A stretch of DNA of 64,000 nucleotides from Ensifer sp. MPMI2T (lineage in GTDB: Bacteria > Pseudomonadota > Alphaproteobacteria > Rhizobiales > Rhizobiaceae). Under the pieces are notes generated by a model, which saw only the letters and a program-made list of their open reading frames with translations, was not told where the DNA came from and made no database searches. The DNA lies in the NCBI RefSeq assembly GCF_004827385.1, contig NZ_SRXN01000029.1:29378-93377 (forward strand), in the 5' to 3' direction. Below are positions 43,998 through 53,373 of the stretch, piece after piece; position 1 is the stretch's first letter; every line of letters starts with the position of its first letter. The translations under genes were made by a program, and so were the position numbers.

Positions 43998-46900
43998 CTA
44001 TTCCCGTCGCACGTTGCTCACAGCGACAACTGCCGCGGCGGCGTCCATCTCCTCGTGCAGCTTGCGCTCCTCGTCGGCATGCGGCTTCGTGAAGCGCGCG
44101 ATCACGAGATAGGCGACCGGCGTGAGGTAGAGCGTCACGATCACCGCGAGGCCCAGCCCGCCGACCAGCACCCAGCCGAGCGCAATGCGCGCCTCGGCTC
44201 CTGCACCGCTCGCCAGAACCAACGGGACAGCGCCGACGACGGTTGCGATCATCGTCATCATCACCGGCCTCAGACGGATATTGGCCGCGTTCTCGATGGC
44301 GCTGCGCACATCCTGGCCGCGATCGCGCAACTGATTGGCGAACTCGACGATCAGGATGCCGTTCTTCGCCATGATGCCGACAAGCATGACCAGCCCGATC
44401 TGGCTGTAGATGTTCAGCGTATTGCCCGTCAGGATCATCGCAAAGACGGCACAGGCAAGCCCGAGCGGCACCGTCGACATGATGATGAGGCCGCTGACGA
44501 AGCTCTCGAACTGTGCTGCCAGCACCAGGAAGATGATGACGATCGCGAAGCCGAAGGTGATAAAAAGGCCGTTGGCATTCTCGTTGAGCGTCGCCGCTTC
44601 CGCAAGCGGCATCACCCGCGCCCCGGGTGGTAACAGCGGTTCCGCCATCTCCTCCACCATCGACAGCGCCTCGCCGAGCGCGAGGTCCGACTTCAGGCCC
44701 GCCGAAAGCGAAACGGCGCGCAGCTGCGACTCGCGCGCCAGTTGCGGCGCCACGGCCCTTTCCTCGATCGTCGCAATGGTCGACATCGGCACGATCCGGC
44801 CGTCGCGAGCCTTGACGAAGATGTTCTGCAGGTCCGTAGGGTCGTTGAGCGGCGTTGTCGAGGAAAGCAGCTTGACAGGATAGGCGTCGCCCTCGACGAA
44901 GATATCGACGACGCTGCTGCCGTCGAGCATCGCCTGGAGCGCCCAGGACAGCCCGCTGATGTCCACGCCGAGGTCGGATGCGCGCTCGCGATCGATGGTG
45001 ATCGAGAGTTGCGCCTGGTTGGCCTCATAGTTGAGCCGCACGTTCTCGAAACGGCCGCTGTCCTCGATCGCGCGGACAAGCTTGGCCGCGGCGTCGCCGA
45101 GCTTTTTGTAGTCGTTGCCGACCAGCGCTACCTGAAGACCGCTACCGGCACCGCGAATGCCAAGACTGTTGGACTGGATGGCGAAGGAGCGGACGGACGG
45201 AATTTCCGCGGTCACCTTGTTGATGTCGGCGACGATCTGCTGCTGCGTGCGCTCCCGTTCCTCCCACGGGGCAAGCGTCAGCACCATGAAGCCGCTATTG
45301 GCCGTGCCGCCTTGCCCCGAGATTGAAAAGACGTTGCTGATCTCGCCCGCTTTGACCAGCGGCGAGAGGCCTTCCTCGATGCGGCGCATCTGCGCCTGCG
45401 TATATTCGAGCGAGACGCCCTGGGGCGCGTTGATCCTGAGCATGACCTGCGAACGGTCCTCGTTGGGAGTCAGCTCGGATTTCAGCGTCAGGAAGCCGGC
45501 GGCGCCCGCCGCAGTGAAGAAGGCGGCGACGACGAAGACGATAAGCGGCGCATTGAGGCATGCGCGAAGCGTCACCCGATAGAACGCCGCGGCCCGTGCC
45601 CCGAGCCGGCTCATCACGCCCTGATGGGCATGCGCCTCGGTCGTCAGCAGACGCGAGGCGAGCATCGGGCAGAGCGTGAGCGAAACGAAGGAGGAGAGCA
45701 GGATCGAGAAAGCGAGCACGAAGCCGAACTCGCGGAAGAGCCCACCGGTCTGCCCCGGCAGGAAGGAGAGCGGCACGAAGACCGCCGCCAACGTCGCGGT
45801 CGTCGCCAGCACCGCGAAGAACACCTCCAGCGTGCCATGGACGGCGGCCGCCCGCGGCCCAAGTCCTTCCGCCCGGCGGCGCACGATGTTTTCGAGCACC
45901 ACGATCGCGTCGTCGACGACGAGACCGGTTGCGAGCACGATCGCGAGCAGCGTCAGGATGTTGATCGAGAAACCGGCAAGATAGATTGCCGCGAGCGTGC
46001 CGATCAACGCGATCGGCATCGAGATCGCCGGGATCAGCGTCGCCCGCCAGTCGAGCAGGAAGAGATAGATGACGAAGGTGACGATGAATACGGCGACAAG
46101 GAGCGCAATCTCCACTTCGTGGATCGCACCGTTGATGAAGACGGCATCGTCGCTGGTGATCTTGAGCTCCGTTCCCTCCGGCAGGATCTCCGAGGAGATC
46201 GTGCCCACCACATTGTGCACGCCCTCGGAGATATCGACAGTGTTCGACTGGGCCTGGCGGATGATGCCGAGGCCGATGCCCTGCCGACCATTGGAGCGCA
46301 GCGCCGACGTGCCCGTGTCCGGGCCCAGCGTCACCGTCGCGACGTCGCGCAGCCGCACATTGTCCCCGATGATGAGGTTTTCGAACTGCTCGGGTGTCTG
46401 GAGGTCTGCCGTCGCCCGAACAGTAATATCCTGGCTGGCGCTGGTCAGCGAGCCTGCCGGTACGTCATAGGACGCGTTGGAGAGCGCTTCGCGAAGATTG
46501 GCCACCGTGACCCCACGCCCGGCGAGCTTCGCCTGGTCCAGGTCGATGCGGAAGATCTTCTCCTGGTCGCCGTAGATGGTCACATCGGCGACACCCTCGA
46601 CCGCCGCAAGCCGGTCGCTGATCTCGTTCTCGACCAGCAGCGTCATGTCTTCCATCGTCATCGTGTCGGAGGTCAGCGCCAGCCTAATGATCGGCTGGCT
46701 GTCCGCATCCGCCTTGACGATGATCGGCTCGTCGGCATCGTCCGGCAACTGGCCGGCAACGCGGCCGAGCGCATCACGGATGTCATTCGCTGCCTGGCCG
46801 ATGTCGGTCGTGTCGGAAAATTCGAGCGTCACGCGGCTGCGCCCGAAAGAAGAGCTTGACGAAATGCTTTTGAGACCCTGGACGCGCGACACCGCGCCTT

Positions 46901-47156
46901 CGACGACCGATGTCACCTCGCGGTCGATCGTTTCCGGCGAAGCGCCTTCGAACCATGTCGTCACGGAGACGACCGGCTGGTCGACCTGCGGCAGTTCGCG
47001 CATTTCGATGCCGTTCCAGGCGGCGAGGCCGGCAACGACGATCAGCGTGTTAACCACCAGCGCGAAAATTGGCCGCCGGATGAAGAGCGCGGTAAAGCCG
47101 GACTTTCCCCCCTGGCCTCCGCCCTTGTCGTGGTGGCCGCCGAACCCGATGTTCAT
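43998..47156 (-). CDS. RND efflux permease (AcrB/MexF-like)
   Basis: 1052 residues. Two repeats of a membrane helix plus a large periplasmic loop, giving 12 spans; proton relay acids in GLVVDDAIVVLENIVRRRAEGLGPRAAAVHG. The Gly/His-rich N-terminal tail (GFGGHHDKGGGQGGKSG) is unusual. It pumps drugs or other amphiphiles out, driven by protons. The ATG overlaps the adaptor's stop (ATGA). No outer-membrane channel gene is adjacent, so a shared TolC-like protein is required. No regulator gene is adjacent either. Confidence 0.94.
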   Translation of the reverse strand: MNIGFGGHHDKGGGQGGKSGFTALFIRRPIFALVVNTLIVVAGLAAWNGIEMRELPQVDQPVVSVTTWFEGASPETIDREVTSVVEGAVSRVQGLKSISSSSSFGRSRVTLEFSDTTDIGQAANDIRDALGRVAGQLPDDADEPIIVKADADSQPIIRLALTSDTMTMEDMTLLVENEISDRLAAVEGVADVTIYGDQEKIFRIDLDQAKLAGRGVTVANLREALSNASYDVPAGSLTSASQDITVRATADLQTPEQFENLIIGDNVRLRDVATVTLGPDTGTSALRSNGRQGIGLGIIRQAQSNTVDISEGVHNVVGTISSEILPEGTELKITSDDAVFINGAIHEVEIALLVAVFIVTFVIYLFLLDWRATLIPAISMPIALIGTLAAIYLAGFSINILTLLAIVLATGLVVDDAIVVLENIVRRRAEGLGPRAAAVHGTLEVFFAVLATTATLAAVFVPLSFLPGQTGGLFREFGFVLAFSILLSSFVSLTLCPMLASRLLTTEAHAHQGVMSRLGARAAAFYRVTLRACLNAPLIVFVVAAFFTAAGAAGFLTLKSELTPNEDRSQVMLRINAPQGVSLEYTQAQMRRIEEGLSPLVKAGEISNVFSISGQGGTANSGFMVLTLAPWEERERTQQQIVADINKVTAEIPSVRSFAIQSNSLGIRGAGSGLQVALVGNDYKKLGDAAAKLVRAIEDSGRFENVRLNYEANQAQLSITIDRERASDLGVDISGLSWALQAMLDGSSVVDIFVEGDAYPVKLLSSTTPLNDPTDLQNIFVKARDGRIVPMSTIATIEERAVAPQLARESQLRAVSLSAGLKSDLALGEALSMVEEMAEPLLPPGARVMPLAEAATLNENANGLFITFGFAIVIIFLVLAAQFESFVSGLIIMSTVPLGLACAVFAMILTGNTLNIYSQIGLVMLVGIMAKNGILIVEFANQLRDRGQDVRSAIENAANIRLRPVMMTMIATVVGAVPLVLASGAGAEARIALGWVLVGGLGLAVIVTLYLTPVAYLVIARFTKPHADEERKLHEEMDAAAAVVAVSNVRRE

Positions 47157-48346
47157 TGTGCCTCCCCCGCGACCTTCTGCTCGGGCTCGGGTCGGCCTTC
47201 GCCGGCAACGCGCACCGCGCCGCCGTCACGCAGGCGCTGCACGCCCTCGGTCACGACACGATCGCCGTCCGCAAGAGCGGCGTCGACAAGCACCTTATCC
47301 GGATTGCGCTGAATGATCTTGACTGGCACCCGCTCGCTGCGGTCGCCTTTGACACGCCAGATATAGGATCCATCCGAACTCCACTGGATCGCCAGCGGAT
47401 CGACCGTCGGATAACGGTCGCCGTCGAAGGCCATGGTGACCGAGAAGGACATGCCCGCCCGCAGCATGTCGTCGGGGTTTTCGAGCCGTGCGCGCACGCG
47501 AAGCGTCCGGCTCGCCTGATCGAGGCGGTTGTCGATCGCGTGGATGACGCCTTCGAGTTGCCGCCCCGGCTGCGCGATCGCATTCGCCGTCACCGGCTGG
47601 TCGACGAAAATCTTGCTGGCGAAGCGTTCCGGCACCCAGAAATCGACGAGGATTTGTGAGCGGTCGTCCACCACGGCGATCGGCGTCGAGGTCGTGACAT
47701 AGTCACCGACATTGACGGTGATGATACCGACGACGCCCTTCGAGGGCGCAACGATCTCGCGGCGCTTGAGATCGAGTTCTGCCGTCCTCAGCGCGAGCTC
47801 TGCTGCCTGCAGCGCGATTTCCGCGTCGCGCACTTCGACCGCAGTCACGGCCCGAGCACTGCTGAGATTGCGATAGCGCTGCACCTTTTCCTCAGCACTG
47901 TCGCGCGTCAGCCTCGCCTGTTCCGCCGCAACCTTCTGGTCGTCGCTGTCGAGCCGCGCGATGACCTGGCCCTGAGCAATCCTTTCGCCGGACTTTACCA
48001 GGATTTCGGTGAGGTTGCCGGTCGCCGTCGGCGTTACCGTGACGGAGTGGATCGCCTCGCCGTTGCCGATCGCATTGAGCCTGTCGTTGACGATTGCGCT
48101 TGCCGACGGTCTGACGACGACCAGCGTCGCATCGCCGAAACCGCCCTGGCCACCCTGCCCGCGTCCGCCATTGCGCCGCCCGCCTTCACCTTCGCTACCC
48201 TGCGACTTCGACAGTGCATCGATCAGCGGATGCGAAACGCCGATTGCCGCCAGCGTCTCGCCCGCGCCAGGCGCAAAACGCACCCAAGCTGCCGCCCCCA
48301 CCACGAGCACGACGACGCTGACCGCCAGTTGCTTCCAAACGCGCAT
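47153..48346 (-). CDS. Periplasmic adaptor (membrane fusion protein) of the RND pump
   Basis: 397 residues: N-terminal anchor (LAVSVVVLVVGAAAWVRFAP), a Gly/Arg-rich linker, lipoyl half motifs (GNLTEILVKSGERIAQGQVIARLDSDDQK and VAPSKGVVGIITVNVGDYVT), a coiled-coil hairpin between them, and a beta-barrel. It links the permease to an outer-membrane channel. First gene of the pair; the 340-base upstream gap is shared with the divergent AhpD-like gene and holds no visible gene. Confidence 0.93.
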   Translation of the reverse strand: MRVWKQLAVSVVVLVVGAAAWVRFAPGAGETLAAIGVSHPLIDALSKSQGSEGEGGRRNGGRGQGGQGGFGDATLVVVRPSASAIVNDRLNAIGNGEAIHSVTVTPTATGNLTEILVKSGERIAQGQVIARLDSDDQKVAAEQARLTRDSAEEKVQRYRNLSSARAVTAVEVRDAEIALQAAELALRTAELDLKRREIVAPSKGVVGIITVNVGDYVTTSTPIAVVDDRSQILVDFWVPERFASKIFVDQPVTANAIAQPGRQLEGVIHAIDNRLDQASRTLRVRARLENPDDMLRAGMSFSVTMAFDGDRYPTVDPLAIQWSSDGSYIWRVKGDRSERVPVKIIQRNPDKVLVDAALADGDRVVTEGVQRLRDGGAVRVAGEGRPEPEQKVAGEAQ

Positions 48347-48686
48347 TCACATCTCCAAATGAAAAGCGCGCTCCAGCGCGGCCCGTGCCGGCGGAGCGTT
48401 CCGATTGCCCCGAGTATCATTGTTTGCCTGCCTTCGAGCAATCTCGGAATGTCATCATTACGCAATTGTAATAAAAGCGATTTTGTTGGCGGCATGATGG
48501 CGCTGATAGCGGTGCGCCGATTGCGCATTGCCCTACCGGACAACCCATGTTTACAGCTTCGGCGGCTGGGCTATTCTGCTTGCCTCGGGCACCATATTGC
48601 TCGGCGCACCGCGGTGGCCCAGCCCGCGTCTTCGCGCTCGTCTAAGGACCGATCGCGCAACTTCAATGTGAGCTTAAGGAGAAAGC

Positions 48687-49097
48687 ATGAGCACTGTCGC
48701 CCCGCCCGCCGGTCCGGAAGCCAACCTGCGCGTCAAAGCGGTTTTTGACGATATCCGTGCCACGCGGAAATCGGACTTCATCAACAATATGTGGTTCTGG
48801 CTGGCCTTCGACGCGGACCTCCTGGAACGCACCTGGGCGGAGGTGAAGACGATCATGGCGACGCCCTCTGCCCTCGACCCGCTGGTCAAGGAAATGCTCT
48901 ACATCGCCGTTTCCGTCACCAACGGCTGCGGCTATTGCATCCATTCCCACACGGCATCGGCCAAGGCCAAGGGCATGACAGAGGCGCAGCACGCCGACCT
49001 TCTGCGCGTCATTTCGCTCGCCGCCAAGACCAATCAACTGGCGACCGCACTGCAGGTCCCGGTCGATCCAGCTTTCGATGCGGCGGGCGAAAATTGA
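48687..49097 (+). CDS. AhpD-like/carboxymuconolactone decarboxylase family protein
   Basis: 136 residues with NGCGYCIHSHTASAKAKGMTEAQ: Cys81, Cys84 and His88 form the CxxC-x3-H redox site of AhpD-type alkylhydroperoxidases. This predicts a role in peroxide or thiol redox defence. The start (MSTVAPPAGPEAN) is preceded by AAGGAG. Confidence 0.88.
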   Translation: MSTVAPPAGPEANLRVKAVFDDIRATRKSDFINNMWFWLAFDADLLERTWAEVKTIMATPSALDPLVKEMLYIAVSVTNGCGYCIHSHTASAKAKGMTEAQHADLLRVISLAAKTNQLATALQVPVDPAFDAAGEN

Positions 49098-49220
49098 TCA
49101 CTACGGAATGCAGCGAAATGCCTTGTCTTTCCACAAGCTTGTCTTCGCGCTTGAAGAATCCGGAATAAAAGAAGAACATCCTTTCTGGCCTTTCGGTCCC
49201 GAATCACTACATTGGGCCGC

Positions 49221-51905
49221 ATGAGCAAAGGTTTTGACGACATCCCCTTCTTCGACGAGGAGCCGGCGCCGCGCAAACCCGCGCCTGCGGCCGGCGGTAT
49301 CGCTGCGCGCGCCATGGCCGCGCGCGACAAGGCCAAGCGCCCGGATTATCTCTCCGGCCTCAATCCCGAGCAGACGGAAGCCGTCGAAACGCTCGAAGGA
49401 CCGGTGCTCGTGCTCGCCGGCGCCGGCACCGGCAAGACCCGCGTTCTGACGACCCGCATCGCCCATATCCTTTCGACCGGCCGCGCCTTCCCCTCGCAGA
49501 TCCTCGCGGTCACCTTCACCAACAAGGCCGCGCGCGAGATGAAGGAGCGCATCGGTGTGCTGGTCGGCCATGCGGTCGAAGGCATGCCCTGGCTTGGCAC
49601 CTTCCACTCGATCGGCGTCAAGCTCTTGCGCCGCCATGCGGAGCTCGTCGGCTTGAGGTCGGATTTTACCATCCTCGATACCGACGATGTCGTGCGGCTG
49701 ATCAAGCAGCTCATCCAGGCCGAAGGGCTCGATGACAAGCGCTGGCCGGCCAAGCAATTCGCCGGCATGATCGACACCTGGAAGAACAAGGGCCTCGACC
49801 CCTCGCAGATTCCGGAGGGCGACGCCCGCGCCTTCGCCAACGGCAAGGGCCGCGAACTCTACGCCGCCTACCAGAACCGGCTCCTGACGCTCAACGCCTG
49901 CGATTTCGGCGACCTGCTCCTGCATCCGATCCGGATGTTCCGCGCCAATCCGGACGTGCTTAGGGAATACCACGACAAGTTCCGCTACATCCTCGTCGAC
50001 GAGTACCAGGACACCAACACCGCGCAATATATGTGGCTGCGGCTTTTGGCGCAGCGGCCGCGGGCCAAGGCAGAGACTGAGGCCAAGCACGTACCTGCCG
50101 GCTCGCGGCATATGGCTGGTTCCTCTGATACCTGGGTGGTACGCGATCCGTCTTCCGGTGAAATATCTTCCAGTTCGGGTAAGAACGACGACGCTGTAAG
50201 CGCCCCGGGCGAAGCCCGAGCCAGCCGAGGCTGGCCGGACGACGTTTCGTCCGCCCCCGCGGAGCGTAGCCGCGCCAGCGGCGACAGCGTGAGCGCAAAC
50301 AAAACGCAGCAGATAAACATCTGCTGCGTCGGCGACGACGATCAGTCGATCTATGGCTGGCGTGGCGCGGAAGTGGACAACATTCTGCGCTTCGAGAAGG
50401 ATTTCCCCGGCGCCAAGGTTATCAAGCTCGAGCGCAATTACCGCTCGACGGAACATATTCTCGGCGCCGCAGCGCACTTGATCGCCCACAACGAAGGCCG
50501 GCTCGGCAAGACGCTCTTCACCGAACGCACCAATCCGGACGATGAGAGGGTGCACGTGCATGCCGCCTGGGATTCGGAAGAGGAAGCCCGCGCTGTCGGC
50601 GAGGAGATCGAGCAGCTCCAGCGGCAGAAGCACAATCTGAACGACATCGCGATCCTGGTACGCGCCTCGTTCCAGATGCGTGAGTTCGAAGACCGCTTCG
50701 TCACCCTCGGCCTCAACTATCGCGTCATCGGCGGCCCGCGCTTCTACGAGCGGCTCGAAATCCGCGACGCCATGGCCTATTTCCGCCTCGTCTGCCAGCC
50801 AGCCGACGACCTCGCCTTCGAGCGCATCGTCAACACGCCGAAGCGCGGTCTGGGCGACACCACGGTACGCACCCTGCACGACTATGCCCGCGCCCGCGAC
50901 ATCCCAATGTTCGCCGCCGCCGCCGAGATCATCGAGACGGACGAGTTGAAGCCGAAGGCGCGCAAGGCCCTCTTCGACGTCGTTACCGATTTTCGCCGCT
51001 GGCAAACGCTGCTCGAAACGACGCCGCATACCGAACTTGCCGAGCAGATCCTCGACGAGAGCGGCTACACCGCCATGTGGCAGGCCGACAAATCGGCCGA
51101 AGCCCCGGGGCGGCTCGAAAACCTGAAGGAACTCATCCGCTCGATGGAGGCCTTCGAGTCGATGCGCGGCTTCCTGGAACACGTCGCCCTCGTCATGGAC
51201 GCCGAGCAGAACGAGGACATGGATGCCGTCTCGATCATGACGCTGCATTCTGCCAAGGGCCTGGAATTCGATACGGTGTTCCTGCCGGGCTGGGAAGAAG
51301 GCCTCTTCCCCCACCAGCGCGCGCTCGACGAGGGCGGCCGCGCCGGCCTCGAGGAAGAACGCCGCCTCGCCTATGTCGGCATTACCCGCGCCAAACGCCG
51401 CTGCCATATCTGGTTCGTCTCGAACCGCCGCATCCACGGTCTCTGGCAATCCACGATGCCCTCGCGCTTCCTCGACGAACTGCCGATCGACCATGTGGAA
51501 GTGGCCGAGCAGGATGTCTCCTATGGCGGCTATGGACGCGGCGGCTACGGCCAGTCGCGTTTCGACAAGGCCGATCCCTTCGAGAACACCTATCAGACCC
51601 CCGGCTGGAAGCGCGCCCAGCAGCACCGCTCGGAGGCGACCCGTGACAACTGGGGCACCCGCTCCGGCCACGCCGTCGAGCGCATCGGCTACGGCGAGTC
51701 CGGTCCACGCACCCGCATGATCGAGGGCGAACTGGTCGCCAAGTCGACGACCTCTGAACCCTCCCGCTTCAACATCGGCGACCGCGTCTTCCACCTCAAA
51801 TTCGGCAACGGCAACATCGCCGCGATCGAGGGCAACAAGCTGACGATCGATTTCGATCGTGCCGGGCAGAAGCGCGTGCTGGACGGGTTCGTGGAGAGGG
51901 TGTGA
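49221..51905 (+). CDS. uvrD: UvrD/PcrA-family DNA helicase with an inserted segment
   Basis: 894 residues, superfamily 1A. Motif I is AGAGTGKT (67-74), motif II VDEYQDTN (259-266), motif III GDDDQSIYGWRG (371-382), motif V SAKGLEFDTVF, motif VI YVGITRAKRR. It unwinds DNA in excision and mismatch repair and removes RecA or stalled complexes. Residues about 279-364, between motifs II and III, form a low-complexity Ser/Ala/Arg-rich stretch that ordinary relatives lack; its DNA (50055-50312) contains short palindromes. The start is ATG 49221. Confidence 0.93.
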   Translation: MSKGFDDIPFFDEEPAPRKPAPAAGGIAARAMAARDKAKRPDYLSGLNPEQTEAVETLEGPVLVLAGAGTGKTRVLTTRIAHILSTGRAFPSQILAVTFTNKAAREMKERIGVLVGHAVEGMPWLGTFHSIGVKLLRRHAELVGLRSDFTILDTDDVVRLIKQLIQAEGLDDKRWPAKQFAGMIDTWKNKGLDPSQIPEGDARAFANGKGRELYAAYQNRLLTLNACDFGDLLLHPIRMFRANPDVLREYHDKFRYILVDEYQDTNTAQYMWLRLLAQRPRAKAETEAKHVPAGSRHMAGSSDTWVVRDPSSGEISSSSGKNDDAVSAPGEARASRGWPDDVSSAPAERSRASGDSVSANKTQQINICCVGDDDQSIYGWRGAEVDNILRFEKDFPGAKVIKLERNYRSTEHILGAAAHLIAHNEGRLGKTLFTERTNPDDERVHVHAAWDSEEEARAVGEEIEQLQRQKHNLNDIAILVRASFQMREFEDRFVTLGLNYRVIGGPRFYERLEIRDAMAYFRLVCQPADDLAFERIVNTPKRGLGDTTVRTLHDYARARDIPMFAAAAEIIETDELKPKARKALFDVVTDFRRWQTLLETTPHTELAEQILDESGYTAMWQADKSAEAPGRLENLKELIRSMEAFESMRGFLEHVALVMDAEQNEDMDAVSIMTLHSAKGLEFDTVFLPGWEEGLFPHQRALDEGGRAGLEEERRLAYVGITRAKRRCHIWFVSNRRIHGLWQSTMPSRFLDELPIDHVEVAEQDVSYGGYGRGGYGQSRFDKADPFENTYQTPGWKRAQQHRSEATRDNWGTRSGHAVERIGYGESGPRTRMIEGELVAKSTTSEPSRFNIGDRVFHLKFGNGNIAAIEGNKLTIDFDRAGQKRVLDGFVERV

Positions 51906-51966
51906 TTAGGCCTGGCCACCGCCTTCCCCGCCTTAGCTGGATCGACGTCACCAATCCGCTGCGCAC

Positions 51967-52428
51967 TCAAATCACCATCTTGTACATCACGAAACCCGAC
52001 TTCTGCGCCACTTGGTCGTAGAGCCGCATCGCCTTGACGTTGCTTTCGTGCGTCAGCCAGTAGACGCGCGGCGATCCTGCCCGTCTCGCTGCTTCAAAGA
52101 CCCCGTTGATCAAAGCCTGGCCGACGCCTTTGCCGCGCGCGGCTTCGTTGATGAAGAGGTCCTGAAGATAGCAATTCGGCTGGATCGAGATGGTGCTGCG
52201 ATGAAAGATGTAATGCGTGAGCCCGATCAGCCGGCCCTTGCTTTCGGCAACCAGCGCGTACATCGGCTCATAGGCATCGAAGAAGCGCGACCAGGTCATG
52301 AGCGTGATGTCCGACGTGAGCGCGGCTTCGCCTGAGCGGCCATAGAAGGCATTGTAGCCTTCCCAGAGCGGCAGCCATCGCTCGTAGTCACTGCGCACGA
52401 CGGGCCGGATCGAGAGGTCTTCGGTCAT
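51967..52428 (-). CDS. GNAT-family acetyltransferase
   Basis: 153 residues: IRPVVRSDYERWLPLWEGYNAFYG at the N-terminus, LQDLFINEAARGKGVGQALINGVFEAARRAG as the acetyl-CoA motif A, and VYWLTHESNVKAMRLYDQVAQKSGFVMYKM at the end. This resembles spermidine/diamine-type GNAT proteins. ATG 52428 is preferred over an upstream GTG. Substrate unknown. Confidence 0.87.
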   Translation of the reverse strand: MTEDLSIRPVVRSDYERWLPLWEGYNAFYGRSGEAALTSDITLMTWSRFFDAYEPMYALVAESKGRLIGLTHYIFHRSTISIQPNCYLQDLFINEAARGKGVGQALINGVFEAARRAGSPRVYWLTHESNVKAMRLYDQVAQKSGFVMYKMVI

Positions 52429-52527
52429 TTTCGAACCCACCAGGAAGGCATTGCAGAGCGCGAGAGGATAAACCCTGACATCGATCCGGTCTATGCGACT
52501 GTGGCGTAGCCGGTCATCGCCAGAAAC

Positions 52528-53193
52528 TCACCGGCCATCGCCACTCGCCTGTTTCAGGAGCGCGACCACCTCTGCGTCCGTCGTCTGCTCGAAATCGTCG
52601 TAATAGATGCTGACCGCATGGAAAGGGCTTGGGCTCGCAAGGCAAACCATCCGATCGACCTCCCGGCTGAGGCTGGTAACGGCGCTCGGCGGCGCAACCG
52701 GAACGGCGAGCATTAGCGCCGCAACACCTTCCTTGCGCAGTGCCTGGATCGCCGCTTTGGCGGTGCCGCCGGTGGCAATGCCGTCATCGACGACGATGAC
52801 ATTGCGCCCCTTCGGCGAAACGCGCGGTCGGTCGCCGAGGTAAAGCGCCCGGCGCCGCGTAATTTCGAGCCGCTGGCGTTCCGTCTCCGCCTCCACATAG
52901 GCCTCCGGCGGATGCACGAGACGCATCGCTTCGTCGTTCAGCACAAGCTGCGGCTCTTCCCCGTCAACGAGTGCGCCGAGGCCGAACTCGGCATGCCCGG
53001 GCGCACCGATCTTGCGCACGATCAGGACTTCGAGCGGTGCGCCGAGATGCGCGGCGACTTCGAACGCCACGGGCACGCCGCCGCGCGGCAGCGCCATCAC
53101 CACGGGATCGGCGAAATCCTCGCGCTCGATCGCGAGAGCGAGCTTTCGGCCCGCATCGATCCTGTCCGCAAAAGGTATTCTTTCCCCGGGCAT
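52528..53193 (-). CDS. Phosphoribosyltransferase-domain protein
   Basis: 221 residues with the PRPP-binding motif VIVVDDGIATGGTAKAAIQAL and the type-I fold start DPVVMALPRGGVPVAFEVAAHLGAPLEVLIVRKIGAPGHAEFGLGA. Such proteins are often found next to dienelactone hydrolases or erythromycin esterases, absent here. The ATG at 53193 begins MPGERIPFADR. Reaction unknown. Confidence 0.88.
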   Translation of the reverse strand: MPGERIPFADRIDAGRKLALAIEREDFADPVVMALPRGGVPVAFEVAAHLGAPLEVLIVRKIGAPGHAEFGLGALVDGEEPQLVLNDEAMRLVHPPEAYVEAETERQRLEITRRRALYLGDRPRVSPKGRNVIVVDDGIATGGTAKAAIQALRKEGVAALMLAVPVAPPSAVTSLSREVDRMVCLASPSPFHAVSIYYDDFEQTTDAEVVALLKQASGDGR

Positions 53194-53373
53194 CGCATTC
53201 GCTCCCGCCGACCTCCCCGCGTCCGCATGCACAACCGCACGGCGGCCGATCAATCGCTAAAATTGCATCAAAAATTGCCGGCTTTCGTTAATGCGCCACA
53301 GGTACCAATTGACGTCGCATATTGGCTGGAACGCAAGCCGCCTTTCTATTTTAGCACGACAGGCCGTTTCGAA

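Noticed and set aside
49101..51794. 897-codon open frame on the minus strand, antisense to the helicase gene
   Set aside because: It mirrors the high-GC codon pattern of uvrD; the translated product shows no domain, and the plus-strand gene has every helicase motif.
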